Shown: positions 34,081 through 45,253, counted from the first letter of the stretch. The stretch: DNA of 64,000 nt from Scolanthus callimorphus (GCA_033964015.1 CM066915.1:6435575-6499574), one strand, 5' to 3'. Notes: generated from the sequence alone by a model not told the origin. A program made the numbers and translations.

Positions 34081-34304
34081 TCTGAGCGTTGTAAGTGATA
34101 TCTGGTGTTTATCTAAGTGACAGTTTGAATCGATGACGTGACTTATAGTTCGTTTATAAGTAGCTGACAGAAGGTCCTCGAATTGTGTAGAAGGGGCGAG
34201 AGACGTGTATAATTTAGGTTCGGTCAACTATAAATTATTGTGCAATTATACGAGGGAAAGCATAAAAGGAGAGTAAGCAGCAACTGCACATTTCAACATT
34301 AAAA

Positions 34305-35217
34305 ATGGCAGTACTGACCAGAGTTAGTGCCGAGGAGAGAGCTTTCATGAGATATCTACGCCAATTCGCCAAGTTATCTTTGAGAAAGATAGCTAAACTT
34401 TGCAACCGATGTCCCGCAACTGTACTGAAAGTGATCAAGCGTGGCGGCATAAGCGGGAGAAAACAGAAAACATATAAGAAGGGTCGTCCCAGAAAACTAA
34501 CTGATCGCCAACAGAGGGATATATTAAGAGCCTTTCATAAGCTGAGACGACAAGAGGGAAATTTCACCGTGAGGAGAATCATGGGGGAGGCCCAAATATC
34601 ACCACGTCAGGTGTCAGTGCGCACTGTTAGGAGGTATTTGAATAACAAAGGCTATTTCTATCTGGTAGCACGGAAGAAAGGACTCTTAAGCGACAAGGAC
34701 AGAAAGAAGGGAGTGGCATTTGCGAAGACAGTGAAGAGAAATTATCCTGAAAATATATGGACAGACATGATTGCATTTTATTTGGATGGAGTATCGTTCG
34801 TCTATAAAACAAACCAGCATTTTTGAGAACTTCATAGACAATCATTTTGAAGCTGCATTTCAGAGATCCAACAAAGGAAATAGCCGCTTATGGATTCAGG
34901 ATGGAGATCCCTCTCAGAATAGCGCTAAAGCAGAGGGGGCGATGGCTCGAGTGCGAGCGGAATTAATGAACATCCCGCCTAGAAGTCAAGATCTCAACCC
35001 AATAGAAAACTTTTTCAAGTTGGTGTTGGATAAGTTGCGCGTTGACGCTATACAAAATTACATCACTCAAGAAAGCTACATCGACTTTGTTCACCGAGTT
35101 CGCCAAACCATTTTCGAAATGCCTACGGATGTCGTAAATAACATCATAGGATCCATGAACAAAAGACTCTCTGCAATAATTTCTAGCAAAGGCAACCGCA
35201 CAAAATATTTGGATTAA
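34305..35217 (+). pseudogene. Tc1/IS630-like DDE transposase with internal deletion
   Basis: The ATG at 34305 opens a frame with two DNA-binding helix-turn-helix regions (LSLRKIAKLCNRCPATVLKV and a second after KKGRPRKLTDRQQRD), then the first catalytic Asp (FYLDGVSF). The frame stops at 34826. A second frame (from about 34810) resumes at FENFIDNHFE, then LWIQDGDPSQNS (second Asp) and IPPRSQDLNPIENFF (Glu), ending at 35217. The expected segment between the first Asp strand and FENFIDNHFE is largely absent, so a deletion with a frame change has removed part of the catalytic core. A TATA-like cataaaagg lies 40 nt upstream. The gene converges on the Rep-like gene. Confidence 0.8.
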
Positions 35218-35327
35218 ATGTATAATAGTATGAAAATCAAGTTTTACACCGTATGATTGTCCAGTTTTATAAAATAATGTTTCTTGCCGTATACAGCTTT
35301 GATATTATACACGCTTCGCTGACGGCT

Positions 35328-35758
35328 ATGGTTAAGTTCACATTATGATTAACACTTAACCATTGAAATAAAACGACTGAGATTTCTGTTTTTCGAAACG
35401 TAGTCTATTCAAAAAAATTTTCATAGCAGCCACTGGGTTGTTTGTATGTTATACAGTATTAAATGTTCATTCTGTGCTTCACAAGAACGGAGAAAGTCCA
35501 CGGTTAAGTTGAGTGGTAAAGTTGCCGTCTTTCTTAAAATAGAAATGTAGTTATTTCTATTATACTTGCAATATGGTTAACCATCGCTTTAACGATCTCA
35601 AAATAAACAATTTCTCACTCATTTGATTTCAAATACAAATAAAACCAAACCCTTCAAGGTTTTTCAGTGCTTAATTGTTATGTCTAAATAATCCGTGAAC
35701 AGAAATTGAAGTTTTTCAATGGTTAACCTGCATGTAGAGATGCCGACAACTTAACCAT
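35328..35758. promoter_or_regulatory. Iteron-like cluster of ATGGTTAA motifs
   Basis: Six sites in 430 bp between the two convergent genes: 35328-35336, 35355-35363 (inverted), 35501-35508 (cggttaag variant), 35573-35584 (ATGGTTAACCAT palindrome), 35719-35728 and 35750-35758 (inverted). Spaced repeats of both orientations next to a rep gene are typical of Rep-binding iterons or origins. No canonical CRESS nonanucleotide stem-loop was found. Confidence 0.55.
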
Positions 35759-35798
35759 TTTAGTACTCACGCATAGTGTTAGAACATATCGCATCGCG

Positions 35799-37077
35799 CT
35801 AGCACTTCAAAATAAACTCTGCAAAGCAGCGTGGACAGAGAGGAACGTTTTTTTGCTCTTTTTCCGGTATCTGGTAGTTCAGGCTATACACTCGCCATCT
35901 CACTCGCATCATTTCGCTTTCTATTTCACAAATCCCTCCTGACCTAACGTACAGAATTTCTTGTTTGCCTGTGCAAAATATCGGGGTATTATGCGTCAAC
36001 TCAATGTCCTTGGCGTAGTGTGATTTGGGGGCCGGCAAATGAACAGATTGACCCTCCAATAGAAGCAGCATATCGTGCCATGCAAGCACTTGTGGAGACC
36101 ATCTGAAGTCGTTCAGGAAAATAAATTTCTGCTGCCTCAGCGCCCACCCAGGCGAAGCTACTTGTGGCGGGATTGCAAAATGTGTCGTACACTTTGGTCA
36201 GGGAATTGAGTAGGAATGTTTTGCCACAGTTCACCGGACCAATTACCATCAGATTTCTATACTTTCCCCGGCCATTCGCTAGCAGATCTCTCACTGAAGT
36301 GCAAAATGCTTTGTTGCTTATACCGTTGTTTCGTAGAATTGCTTTCGCCATCTGAAGCCACTGCCCGTTGCACTGCTCCGAGCACTCGAGTTCTAGCGCC
36401 TTCCCTAGGATTAGTTTAGATTCCGCCTCCTCCATATCCCAGCCAACTTGAATAGCTTCTGCTACTATTTTGGGCCCCCTGTTAGCGATAAACTGGGCAA
36501 GATCGTCTTTTCCCTCCCGTTTTTGTCGGTTCGCCAGAGCAAGAATCTCCAGGCGCGATCTAACACCTTTCTCTACTACCAGTTGAGATACGTCGTAAAC
36601 GCTAAGCCTTTTTCTCTTCTTCTCTTTTCCCTTATCATTCTTAACGCTGGTTTTTCCTTTTTTCTTTGCATTTGTTAGATCGGGATGTCCCTGAGATTGC
36701 ATATAATGTGCGTCTTCTTTTGTCACATACGACCAAGCACTGTAGTAGTCATTATGAACGTTTGAGAAATTCACCTTAACCCCATGTTTTTCTTCGAGTC
36801 GCTTGCGCACCCTTAGCCATCTCCGCGCTTGCTTAAGTTTTACGGCCATATGGTAGTGAAAACCACTTGTACTTCTATGACTTTCTATACTACAAACCCA
36901 TTGCACTATGTTCATTTCACCGTAAGCATAGATGAATGACTCCTCCACGACTCTCGCAAACTCTTCGCGGCTTTCAACGCGCTCCTCGTTTGCCTGACTG
37001 TAGGTGATCAAGTACACACTTCTGATTTGCCTGTTTCTTAAACTCTCGTGTGTCTCTGATCTACTCTCCTCATCCAT
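35799..37077 (-). pseudogene. Rep-like protein: HUH endonuclease plus SF3 helicase
   Basis: ATG at 37077. Residues 21-30 (VYLITYSQAN) fit Rep motif I, 72-77 (GFHYHM) the HUH metal-binding motif II, and 111-122 (YYSAWSYVTKED) motif III with candidate catalytic tyrosines. A basic linker (about 139-158) follows, then a helicase part with Walker A GPVNCGKT (280-287). The frame shifts near 36140 at an A-run, just before the Walker B-like IFLND; the remaining helicase sequence continues in another frame to a stop at 35799. The total span is about 425 codons. Motifs of this order occur in Rep proteins of CRESS-DNA viruses, parvovirus-type proteins and related genomic elements. I cannot place the clade. 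The transposon context argues for an element gene rather than a recent virus. The frameshift inactivates this copy. Confidence 0.8.
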
Positions 37078-37453
37078 TCTTTGCTCCTAAACCTCGTGTT
37101 GCTCAACTTTTTTGACCAAACTTTGCATTTAATTCTCACGCATGTCAACAACACACCTGATTTTTTTTCTCACACATTCAGTCGTCTAGACAATAGCACA
37201 AGCCATGTCAGAAAATTCCCAGGCAAGACCAACAATAAAAAAATAATTAATAAACATCTGTAGTTTATCCTTTACTGTTCTATAAAAAATACGTTTCCTA
37301 TATTTTATCGATATTTAACAATGTTTTTCAATACGTTTTGGCCAGATATTCGCACTCAGTCTCACACTCGACGCACCAAGATCGATCGATCAAATTTCCA
37401 AGTCTCCAAATTGAACAACTGCGCATGCTCGGATTGAGCTCCTCAGCCTCAGA

Positions 37454-37611
37454 CAATGGGGGACAAAATAATGTAAACACTTTGCTACCTATGCGTTCCC
37501 CGCTCCCCTGCTTCAATGTTGGTTGGAGCGCGCGAGAGTAAAATGAAATCAGAAATCATCCAACACTGAACGGGGGCTCGGGGGTGTTTACGTTATTTTT
37601 GTCCGCCGCTG
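37454..37611. repeat. 158-bp terminal repeat, right copy
   Basis: Direct repeat of 33923-34080. The near identity suggests recent insertion or ongoing homogenisation, whereas the host gene is more decayed. Confidence 0.9.
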
Positions 37612-37950
37612 TAGACAAGGATGGCGAGGACCACCGATTGTGCAGGGCTGACCACAATAACTGTCAGGCCAATTACAAGGGTTCTTCCCCTGCGGTGGAA
37701 ACAAGGCACTGAAAGGATCTTCAAGAATTCAATTGAGAACTATAATTTACTTTATGCAGAGCTCTATGGTGATGGAGACAGTAAGAGTCGTAAGCAAGTC
37801 AAGAATGCCTATTTGCCTGATGGCCCTGAAGTGGAAACAAAAGTCATTTGGGCATGTACAAAAAAGGGTTGGCCACCCTACGTAAAGTAAAAAAAGGACA
37901 GAATACTAGAAAAACGGAAACAATTCCCCAAAGTAAATTGAAGCATTTTG

Positions 37951-39095
37951 AGCCAATTTATTTTGTTAAGGTTGTAGATCGTAGTTGGAAGATTCTGTAG
38001 AGCAACATTGTTGCTATGGAAACCAATCACTTGACCAGCCCCAGATTGCCAAACAGTGTAAAAATAAACACGTCCTCTGCATCCCTACTTATCGTTTGTC
38101 TTGTTTGTACATAAACTCCATACATAACAATCATATGCAGTAGAGTCTTGTTCCAAGGAGGAAATCAGGATTTAATGCAATATATCATCAGGGGACAGTA
38201 AAATGCATAAAATAATCGGCATTTTTTGTTATTTCGCTTTTATTATAGTTTTAGTACATTCTCCCTAGGTGGTTTAAAAATTCGGAAGCATAAACAACTA
38301 AATAAAACAGTTTTGGAAAGATTCCTCAAGTTTATGCTAGGATGCAGATGCTCTGAAAATGTTCACCGTCTTTCCCTTGTTTTGGCCGCCATTTTGAAAT
38401 GCGCCTTGGATCAAGAGTAAAAATTAGCCAGCGGTTGCCACCATTGAAGCTAATTTCAAGATGGCGGACAAAATTATTTTCAGCAAGAATCAAATCCTAC
38501 AACAAACGTCCCCGAATCTCCTAACTGGAAAAGAAAAGTCGCTTGTTCTTTTGTTTGATAAGATATATTAGGTTTATCTTTATTTCCCAATAATCTGTAA
38601 CGAAATGTTTGCTCTCAGATTACAAGATAAGGGAGTCACAAGACTTCATTATCGCTCAATTTTGAAATCTAATACATTAGAGACTAGCACTTGCAACGAC
38701 AACATCACCAAGCTACCGGTAGATTATCATTTCCATTACTATATATTCGTCAATTATTCGACAAGTCAATGTCAGGAGGTTTTGTCTCTCCACAATTTGC
38801 GGATTTGCCAAAGTTGCAGCTCTGTGGAGCGAGGGAGTTCGTAAAATAAAACAGAGATCCCACCAAAACACTCAAAGAACAAAGTTAGAAGTTCTTCTGC
38901 GAACCTTTCAAAGAGAGGCCCGAGGAATATAAACTAGATTTCGATATGTTCTGCAAACGCTATCCGGCTCTTCAGTCTACTATAAAGAAGTGGAAAATCG
39001 AATGAGAAACAAATATTTCTAAAGGAGTTTTCAGTATATCACGAGTGAGGAAGTGTGAACACTCGTTCTCTGATTGCAAGTTTTGCTTCTATACA
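37951..39095. other. Intergenic DNA, no gene seen
   Basis: AT-rich, only short ORFs, nothing recognisable. Confidence 0.5.
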
Positions 39096-41142
39096 GGCTT
39101 TATTTCGAGTTAAGAGTCCTCTGCACAAAAGCAAGGCAAAAAGAGACATAACTTCAAATGAACTGAATGTGCATAATGAGCCTGTCAATAAAAAAGCTGC
39201 AATAGCTGCTGCCCGAAAGCTTTATCAACAAGTCAATCCTGTGTTTAAGAAGTGGTCAGGACTGGAGTTGGGGGAGACACTTTGCAAAGTACAAGAGGCA
39301 GGAGTTGAGGTGAAGAAAAAAAGGCTGAGAAGAAGAGTGTGAGAAGACAAATACTTAGAGAAACCAAGGCTGAAATAGAGAACCACTGGAAGTCAACTTC
39401 TCTACAAAGTTGTCTTGGAAACCGCCAATCATACTCTGCCCGCCTTTTGAAACCAAAAAAGCAGCAAAGAGACGGAGGGAAAATGATCTTGAGCTTGAGA
39501 TGGCCGGTAAAAAGAAGAAAAAACACACTGGCAATGCAAATACAGTAGGGTTGGACAAAGAAGAGGTAGAAGGATATGCTGGCACTACAGCAAATTGGTC
39601 TGAACTGGCCAGGAAATACAAAGTGCTGAACAAAAATGGTAAGCCTGCTCAGAATGGTGGCCAAATAATTAAGGATATGCTGGTTAATCAAGGAATAGAC
39701 ATTCATAAATTGAAAAATAGCAGCCGTCAGCAAAGTGGTGAGCGTCGTGTGCGAAGGAGAAAGGTTAGAGGGCTAGGAGGTGAAATTTCCTTCCCTACAT
39801 CAGAAACAAATGATTCATTGAAAGAGACACTAAAGGAAACAATAGCAAGTGGAGAAATCTGTTGAAGAGTTGATACCGCCTAACAAATTGACCTTAAACA
39901 AGAACAAAAAAAGCAAAAGGGCTTCATGAGACAGAATCCTGACAGCTATTATACAGAGATGTCTAGAGAAATGGTGGAAGGTCGCCTAAAACAGCTTGGA
40001 GAATATGATGAAAATGGTAGTCTGGCAACAATGAGGACTAAACTAATGTCGTTAGAAAGAACAAGATACCTCTCTTTGTGGCATGACCGCTCCTCACTCT
40101 CAAACCATGGCCATCTACTCTTCATGGTGCATGTCATCCGTGATCCTGCGATTCATCTAACAGATGAAGAGTATCGCAGGAAGACTGGTGAGGATATGAA
40201 TGTAATGGAGGAAATTGAGCGTCCTCAAGTGTACATATTTGCAAGGTAAGAGTAGATTGCAAAAAGGAGCTTGATGTCACTAAGGATGCTGTTGTGTAAA
40301 AAATAATACATAGGTCAACATTAATGGTTGTTATGTACTTCCATGTAAAAAAACAACCAACCAGGCATTACTTCCCTTGCTTGGTCAATAATCAGGGCAT
40401 ATGATTGTACAGAACATCGCATTCCCTAAATCATTATGCTAAATAGGCAAAAAATGTAAACAGAGATCGGCCTTATTGGGCAGTTTTTTTTTTGGAACTG
40501 AGTGGTAATGCGCAGAATAAATCATCACAACTACAATTGGGTGACCATAAGTGGAAAACTCTGTTTTTGTTTATTTTGAGAAAATGTAAATATGGAAGTG
40601 AGTTAATTTTAATTTTATTTGCATCGTACAGATGTGGACACACAGAAGCAGATCAACTGGCATACAGTGCAACCTGGTGCAAGTGCCTCAAGAATCAGCC
40701 ATGCAGTCAAAACTTTGGAGATTTCGGGATTCAGATAACTGACAAAATGAGATTCTGCAAGGATGATGGGCCTTCAGTGAAGCTAGAGTGTCGGCAACAA
40801 GGAGGGGGTCACTACTATTGTGCCAGATTCGGAAATCATGCCACGAGAATTCATGAGCTTGACCACGCATTTAGATGTCCATCCATCACCCTACAGGAAC
40901 GCCAGCAATCTGTACTCCTTGGTCCTTCTGGGTGAAGAAACTCCATATTGAAACAGGCCAATCTACCCAATCGCCTCAGCAAAGAAGACATCAAGAATGA
41001 GCTTCAAGCCAAGGGGAGAGCCAGGAACAACCTCAAGGAAACAGTGCCGCAACAACTGACAGATGAGCTACATGGCCAGAAAAGTGTACCTGTCATCCTC
41101 TATTTTCAGCGGTCTTCTGCACTATTTAAGCTAGATACATAG
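39096..41142 (+). pseudogene. Decayed multi-exon gene, lineage-specific family
   Basis: Coding blocks in changing frames: 39096-39342 (after a ctatacag acceptor), 39339-39480, 39470-39865 (lysine-rich, then a NWSELARKYKVLNKNGKPAQN segment), 39926-40247 (RTRYLSLWHDRSSLSNHGHLL, then DPAIHLTDEEYRRKTGED) ending at a GTAAGA donor, and 40631-41142 (CGHTEADQLAYSA, GGGHYYCARFGNHATRIHELDHAFRCP with a Cys/His cluster, then a helical SKEDIKNELQAKGRARNNLKE segment resembling a SAP motif). Frameshifts near 39340, 39470 and 39870 and stops at 40935 and elsewhere show decay. The conserved-looking motifs suggest a real family, perhaps mobile-element derived. I cannot name it. Confidence 0.55.
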
Positions 41143-41404
41143 TAATGAGCATCACTTCGCACGAACACTCGGAAGGTTAAAGCCATGCCTTACGGAGCTC
41201 CTCTACAACATGGCCGGGGCTAATAGTTCTCTAGGCCCACAAGTCCAAGTTGTAAGTTGTTCATTTTCGTTTTTTTCCTTTTTATTCTGTCCGTTTCGCG
41301 TTACTAAGTCACAGGGTTGACAGAAGCTTAGCCGCCGGGACGGCCGAACCTGTTTGTACTATTTGTATTGCAAAAATTTCATGCGACCTCTTGATCTAAG
41401 AGTC

Positions 41405-42310
41405 TATAGTGTGCATTTCTTTTAGTCACTGGGTTGTCTCGTAATGTTATTTGAGTTTCTCTGGTCGCTGGGTCGACAAATCTACACTTATTTACTGAGT
41501 TGTCACTGGGTTGACGTCAAGTTTTAATGGTTCTCGGTCGCAGAGTCGACTGTGTACTTTCCTTTCGTCATTGGGTTGACTTGAAATGCATTTCTTTTAG
41601 TCACTGGGTTGACGAGTCTACACTCATTTAGTCACTGAGATGACGCAAAGTTTTCATGAGTTCTTGGTCGCAGAGTCGACTAGTGTGCACTCTTTTAGTC
41701 CTTTTAGTCACTGGGTTGACTCATAATGTTATAATGTTGCTGGGTCGACGAGTCTACGCTCATTTAGTCACTGAGATGACGCAAAGTTTTCATGAGTTCT
41801 TGGTCGCAGAGTCGACTAGTGTGCATTCTTTTAGTCCTTTTAGTCACTTGGTTTACTCGAACTGTTAACGAGTTTTTCTTGGTCGCTGGGTCGACAAGTC
41901 TGCAGTCATTTAGTCACTGGATTGACACAAAGTTTTAATGGGTTTCTTGTTAGCATGGTAGATTAGTGTGCATTCTGTCAGTCACTGAGTTGACTCACAA
42001 TATAAACGAGTTACGGTCGCTGGGCCGACGATTCTGTACTTATCTGGTCACCGTGTTTACGCAAAATTCTAGGTTTCTTGGTTGCTAGTCTACTAGTAGT
42101 TTACATTCTATTAGTCACTGGGTTGACTCAAAATGTTAACGAGTATTTTCCTGGTCGCTGGGTCGACGAGATATTTTTCTTATATTTTTAGTCACTGGTT
42201 TGACACAAAATTTTACCAGTAATATTCGCTACAATTAGCTCTACTGGTTACAAACCCTACTTGTCTCTTTTCGTTTACTCATACTGGTTTACAAAATTTT
42301 ACCGAGCTTT
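41405..42310. repeat. Degenerate minisatellite with GTCGAC/GTTGAC words
   Basis: About 11 decayed copies of a roughly 75-80 bp unit: tttagtcactgggttgac, an AT-rich part with acgagt, then ggtcgctgggtcgacgagtct. A stray unit lies at 42630-42675. There is no coding potential. Confidence 0.75.
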
Positions 42311-43300
42311 TCTTTACGCTTAGTTTACTATTATATAAGTGTGTATTCGTTTTGTGTTCTATTTTCTATAGTATTTCTATTCGGTCAGTGAATTATAAGA
42401 TATTTATTCTGTCCAGGCACTCCATTATCATAATTACGCTTCGTTGGGTATGCTGGCCGCGCTTCGCCGGTCTTATGTTATGTAATTCCGTCGTACAAAG
42501 CTGCTGCGAGAAACCAAAGTTGGGTTCTTACAATCAATATTCACTCTTTGTCGATTTGATTTGTTTCGACCTGGACGCATAGACTATGAGTTGATAATGT
42601 ATTACTTCAATATATTTATACTCGTGTAGTCTACACTCATTTAGTCACTGCGTTGACGCAAAGTTTTTATGGGTTTCATTTTTACTTATCTTTGTTTACT
42701 TAACTTCAGCTTCGGCCTCTATAATTTTCTCGTAGTTCATCTCATTTTCCTTTTCCCATGCTTTCTATGTTTTATTTTTTCTTGCACACCCCTTCGTTCT
42801 CTTTTGTCCATACTCACTACTAGGGTTGGGGGGGTCCCTACCCTTTTTCCTCTTAGGTAATTTTGGAGTGTCAGTCTTGGAAAAGACCTCTAAACTGGTC
42901 TTCTCGGAATACCGTACTCCAAGGCTGTCTACTCCCTGGGCAAGGTTTTTTCATCCATGTTTTCTGTCTTTCTCGTCGGCCTCTCTTACTATTATTTTCT
43001 TGGCTATTTCCCAGTTCTTCTCCCCTACGTTGTCAGGTGTCTCTCACATTAGATTAGGAGGTCGACCCTACATTTAACCAGAAAGTAGCGCCTGTAAACG
43101 AGTCGTAGGTTCCATCTCTTGGTTATCCCAGTATTTGCCCAGGGAGTGACAGCCTGTACTCTCACACATCAGGTATTTTGTCAGTCAAGCAATAGCCGGT
43201 CTAGCCATAGTATACCTTCCACTCCGCTACCCTCTGCATTTTTCACAGAGGTCTTAGATTGGGTTGTAAATAGAGTAGATGTTCACAAGTATTTTGGGCA
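42311..43300. other. Intergenic DNA, no gene supported
   Basis: Several short overlapping ORFs of hydrophobic, low-complexity composition; none has a recognisable domain or splice context. Confidence 0.4.
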
Positions 43301-43309
43301 TTTTTCGGG

Positions 43310-43590
43310 TAGAAATTATCTACGTGGCAAGGGGGTGCAACTGTGTGGTCACGTAGTATGACGTCATCTATGACGTCATCGGACGACAGAAGGTATATAT
43401 CTTGGCAATTGATTAACCTTGAGCAACCTAACTTGGTTGACGTTGTTTAAGTGGCAAGGGGGGTGCAACGGCTTGTGGTCACGTAGTATTTATGGTGATC
43501 AGCTATGTACAAGGGCTGCCTAGCTTTTGTCTCATTGTAACCGGAAGCTACGGTTTTAGCCAGTGCCTAAAATCTATATATTATTTCCTC
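43310..43590. repeat. Element fragment with CRE pair and family end
   Basis: A duplicated gtggcaaggggg.tgcaac..ggtcacgtagta block (about 43323-43360 and 43451-43490), tgacgtcatctatgacgtca (43359-43378), and the end motif ttttagccagtgcctaaaat followed by ctatatatt (43553-43583). It is related to the 12919-14670 family. Confidence 0.55.
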
Positions 43591-43591
43591 T

Positions 43592-45031
43592 TCCGCTCTC
43601 AGCGAAAAAAAGCAATTTCATTTTCTATTTGCGCTAGCATAGATTCCTTACAACCTCCCCCGCGTATACATACTTTTACGCTTTAAAAAAGCATTTTTCT
43701 TGCGCTTTTCCGGTCTCTTGATGTTGTTTTATTGAGTTGAGATGAGATTGGGAAGGAGTAAATCGTTGTGAATATTCTAAGGTTGGTACTATAGCTATTC
43801 ATTCCTGTGCAACCAACGTTTTCTCCCATAGCTTATAGAGTGAAGAAGAGCGATGAGAATAGATCACTATGCTGACCCACTAGCAACACTGGAAAGCCTA
43901 CACTGTGAAGAGTATGAAGTATTACGCCTTACTTTTTAGACTAAAATAACGACTGTGTTTTCAGTTTCTATTTTGTTCTCCTAGTGGATTTACAGCTAGT
44001 GGAATTACATCTATAATAATATACACGCAAAATGTATCGATTCTGATGTAATTTCAGTGCAAAAAAAATGTAATTTCAGTGCAAAAAGATGTAATTTCAG
44101 TGCAAATTACAAATTTCTTGCTTTCTTATTGGCTTACACAACAATGGATTTTGCGTACGAGCCAATCAAATGTGCGCTTGCTGAGTCACGCCACTCGATT
44201 CTGTTGAGCCAGCCAAGATGGAGATCGATTGCATGGAGGGAGAAAAATCGGTTTCTTTTGATGAAATTCATCTTCCGAAACTTGTGGAAGCAAATGTGAA
44301 TTCCTTATGGACTTTAACAAGACTTGTTTTAGTTTGGGTTCTTTGTTATGGAAGGAAATGAAGGGAAATCTTCGTTGACTGTGAATCTAGCGGGAAAATG
44401 AACTGCACAAGTCTATACGAAAGCACTTGATATGGAAAGATTCCCGGGGTCAAATTCCTGTAAATCTTCGTTGTTTAGCTGTTACAAGAAAGTTTACACA
44501 AGAGAAGACTTCAGGTATGTCTTCTGTGAAAGCTATGTTTACCTTTCTGGACAATATTTTGCTTGTTTTGGTTGACCGAACACAAACAATTATTTTGGTA
44601 TTCAAAATCAATTCAAACTGAAAGAAACCTACCAGTAAATTCAGTTTCTGCTAGGTTATTTTACCTTGGAATCCGAAATAAATTTGACGATTGACACAAA
44701 AACAGAATTCCACCTGTTCCTTTTAAATGAAATTGTTGTGTCAAGTTCATTTTATTCAAGCTTGTCAAGTTAGGTTTTGTAAACTTTGCTCGTTTGTCTG
44801 GCATGCGTTCGGTGCACAATGTGGCCGAAACCTGTCCTTCTCTGAAACGTTTTGCAGGTATATTATTAATAAGTAACCATACGACTTTTCTCGTGCAATT
44901 TGAAATTAATTTGCACTTGTGAGTTTATTTACGTTTGCTTATCTAATGAGTAGGCGTGATTCGCGTAAAGCGAGCACTTTTCTTACGGGGGCCAGCAAGA
45001 ATGATGTATGAAACATCATTGTGTCATAACC
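43592..45031. other. Intergenic DNA with short tandem repeat
   Basis: Three to four copies of a roughly 19-nt unit (tgtaatttcagtgcaaaa) lie at 44047-44110. No supported gene. A short ORF at 44218 (starts MEIDCMEGEKS) could be a first exon but lacks partners. Confidence 0.4.
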
Positions 45032-45129
45032 AAGGTTTTAAAATAAAGTTGCAAAGTCCACACCATCTACTAATTGATATTTCTGTACGATGTATAATAC
45101 AACAAAGTATTATATGAGTGTTGAACATG

Positions 45130-45250
45130 GCGGCGGCGCTTCGTTGAAGTCGTGAGCCGTGGTAAACAACAGTTCTAAATGGACTGTTTCATCGGCGCTT
45201 CATTGAAGTCATGGGCCATGTTGAATAACAGTTCTAAGTGAACTGTTTTG
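45130..45250. repeat. Tandem duplication, about 63-bp unit
   Basis: gcgcttcgttgaagtcgtga...aacaacagttctaaatggactgttt is followed by gcgcttcattgaagtcatgg...aataacagttctaagtgaactgttt. It lies in the Penelope 5' region. Confidence 0.8.
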
Positions 45251-45253
45251 ATA

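Larger units (their letters stand above)
33923..37611. mobile_element. Rep-plus-transposase DNA element, 3,689 bp, TA target duplication
   Basis: Flanked by TA at 33921-33922 and 37612-37613. The ends are inverted (CAATGGGGGACAAAATAATG against the reverse complement of gttatttttgtccgccgctg). Each end is a full 158-bp unit repeated directly. Inside are a plus-strand Tc1/IS630-like transposase ORF, an intergenic region with repeated ATGGTTAA motifs, and a minus-strand Rep-like gene. The TA duplication fits Tc1/IS630 chemistry. The empty site is proved by the host Mutator frame. Both internal genes are damaged, so this copy is not autonomous. Confidence 0.85.
33497..37950 (+). pseudogene. Mutator-like transposase, split by a nested transposon
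   Basis: The 5' part (33497-33922) encodes a region ending CAVSCDGTTRQRRGYSSHN and ENGKILDVE, the first catalytic Asp motif (DGT..RRG) of the Mutator-like transposase domain widespread in invertebrates. The 3' part (37614 to about 37950) carries CRADHNNC and YKGSSPAVE, then in other frames YGDGDSKSRKQVKNAY (second Asp motif). Removing 33923-37611 and one TA joins the two parts in frame at Ser-His-Leu/Asp-Lys-Asp. Independent decay: a TAA at 33899-33901 and at least two frameshifts after 37680. The gene was therefore one exon before the insertion and is now dead. Confidence 0.85.

Noticed and set aside
35303..35312. gatattatac as a CRESS nonanucleotide origin
   Set aside because: It differs from the usual TAATATTAC-type sequence and has no flanking stem.
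35799..37077. A recent viral integration
   Set aside because: The Rep-like gene lies within an element whose ends and TA duplication are those of a transposon. No capsid gene and no canonical origin nonanucleotide were found. Relation to CRESS-type viruses remains possible only at the level of shared ancestry.
42352..43077. Overlapping hydrophobic ORFs as membrane protein genes
   Set aside because: Low-complexity AT-rich translation, no splice support, no conserved pattern.
44218..44361. First exon starting MEIDCMEGEKS
   Set aside because: Protein-like start but only about 47 codons and no partner exon found.
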